A stretch of DNA of 15,042 nt, from assembly GCA_900757235.1 (NCBI GenBank), contig CAAENB010000017.1:1-15042 (forward strand). Direction: 5' to 3'. The notes under the pieces were generated by a model. That model saw only the letters and a list, made by a program, of their open reading frames with translations, did no database searches and was not told the origin of the DNA. This DNA is from an uncultured Collinsella sp. GTDB lineage: Bacteria; Actinomycetota; Coriobacteriia; Coriobacteriales; Coriobacteriaceae. Position 1 is the stretch's first letter. Each line of letters starts with the position of its first letter. The translations under genes were made by a program, and so were the position numbers. Shown here piece after piece: positions 14,674 to 15,042 of this stretch.

Positions 14674-14709
14674 AGCTGGGTGACGGCTCTCGTTCTCGGC
14701 CTCAGCAAA

Positions 14710-14766
14710 ATCTCAATCTGTAACACCAAACTGCCCAAAACGGCTCTAGATGTTACAGATTGAGAT
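14710..14766 (+). repeat. Hairpin repeat, second family, copy 1
   Basis: ATCTCAATCTGTAACA (14710-14725) and TGTTACAGATTGAGAT (14751-14766) are a perfect 16-bp inverted repeat with a 25-nt loop. The loop ends with GGCTCTAGA. No T-run follows, so it is not a standard terminator for the surface protein gene that ends at 14673. Confidence 0.75.
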
Positions 14767-14790
14767 GAACAGGCGGATGTTCGTACAATA

Positions 14791-14845
14791 TCTCGATCTG
14801 TAACAACTACGATGCTCAACAGGCTCCAGGTGTTACAGATCGAGA
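14791..14845 (+). repeat. Hairpin repeat, second family, copy 2
   Basis: TCTCGATCTGTAACA (14791-14805) and TGTTACAGATCGAGA (14831-14845) are a perfect 15-bp inverted repeat, again with a 25-nt loop ending GGCTCCAGG. It differs from copy 1 by one base in each arm, an A-T pair replaced by G-C, and starts exactly 80 bp later. Confidence 0.75.
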
Positions 14846-14866
14846 CAGAGCGACCAGGCTAGTTCA

Positions 14867-14905
14867 AAACCACCACAAAGGCACCTGCCCCCTTTGTGGT
14901 GGTTT
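14867..14905 (-). repeat. Repeat element I (W-core-W' hairpin), reverse orientation
   Basis: AAACCACCACAAAG (14867-14880) and CTTTGTGGTGGTTT (14892-14905) are perfect 14-bp arms. The core on the minus strand reads GGGGGCAGGTGC. It is nearly the same as elements G and H. It could form a weak terminator, since the plus strand ends in TTT only. The rest of the 14674-14982 gap, apart from the hairpins and the IS end, holds nothing I recognise. Confidence 0.7.
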
Positions 14906-14943
14906 GGGCGGCCGGTATAGAAAAAGTCCCCGCCGGGCGTGTG

Positions 14944-15042
14944 TGAACTGCGCCCCAATTCTTGGACGGGCTAATAAGCGGCCTACGCCGCACATAGGGA
15001 CTGATTCCGGAATTCCTCCGGGGTCAGTCCCTTCAGTTTAAC
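14944..15042 (-). mobile_element. End of an IS3-family insertion sequence (IS150-like), running off the right edge
   Basis: The sequence from about 14944, TGAACTGCGCCCCAATTCTT then GGACGGGC, has the form of an IS3-family terminal inverted repeat (TG at the tip, CCCCAATTNTTGGAC-like body). It is followed inward by the stop codon and last codons of a transposase on the minus strand. The exact tip could be 14942 or 14944. The other end and the target duplication are outside the window. Confidence 0.75.
14983..15042 (-). CDS. C-terminal end of IS3-family transposase OrfB (partial)
   Basis: Only the last 19 codons and the TAG stop (14985-14983) are inside the window. They read VKLKGLTPEEFRNQSLCAA, which matches the typical tail of IS3/IS150-group OrfB integrases, where a KLKGLTP-x-x-(Y/F)R segment ends the DDE protein. 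The catalytic region lies beyond the right edge, so intactness cannot be judged. Confidence 0.75.
   Translation of the reverse strand, partial: VKLKGLTPEEFRNQSLCAA

Noticed and set aside
2152..14905. CRISPR array or integron attC sites as an explanation for the repeated hairpins
   Set aside because: The elements are scattered singly over 12 kb with different stems and no regular spacers, and there are no cas or integrase genes or gene cassettes between them.
14927..14941. A minus-strand terminator (CGGCGGGGACTTTTT) next to the IS end
   Set aside because: Only about 3 bp of stem can form, so the T-run alone does not support a terminator.
1..15042. tRNA, rRNA or known riboswitch genes
   Set aside because: No cloverleaf, rRNA segment or recognisable riboswitch consensus was seen in any gap, including the purF leader.

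Overview
The window reads as a chromosome segment of a high-GC Gram-positive of the Coriobacteriia, most like Collinsella. The signs are GC-rich codon use, a Bacillus-type iron-sulfur PurF, a LuxR regulator with a many-helix membrane half (a coriobacterial speciality), a sortase-type surface protein and a Tat-dependent lipoprotein. The genus is inferred from style; no rRNA or other marker is present.

Layout: (1) 1-196, start of a minus-strand membrane protein cut by the window edge. (2) 482-4103, purine genes purF, purM and purN, transcribed rightward behind a TATAAT promoter and closed by a terminator at 4136-4178. (3) 4256-4720, a lone PTS EIIA protein of galactitol/fructose type. (4) 4918-6636, a membrane-anchored parvulin-type foldase followed by a GatB/YqeY-domain protein, with a strong terminator at 6665-6698. 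(5) 6914-10615, a polar amino acid ABC transporter operon (ATPase, Tat lipoprotein binding protein, two permeases) ending with a cytidylate-kinase-like gene. (6) 10668-12074, minus strand, a membrane-bound LuxR-type regulator, convergent with the transporter operon and divergent from the next gene. (7) 12301-14673, a large cell-wall surface protein with three repeated modules and an LVATGD sorting signal. (8) 14674-15042, two related hairpins, one more repeat element, and the end of an IS3-family insertion sequence running off the right edge.

The most unusual thing is not a gene. At least nine intergenic spots carry elements in which a short word W and its reverse complement flank a GGGGACAG-like core. 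The core is roughly constant, but W differs from element to element while staying self-complementary within each one. Four of these spots (at 4182, 4735, 4801 and 6741) are doubled, with the same W appearing up to four or more times. A second family at 14711-14845 has two copies, 80 bp apart, with 15-bp stems differing by one compensated base pair and 25-nt loops sharing a GGCTC-AG motif. Both look like structure-selected repeats, perhaps moved by a REP-associated (Y1/IS200-like) transposase encoded elsewhere; that is inference.

The genes are mostly housekeeping and transport: de novo purine synthesis, extracytoplasmic protein folding, and amino acid uptake. The accessory part is the right third, where the regulator, the surface protein, the repeats and the IS lie together.
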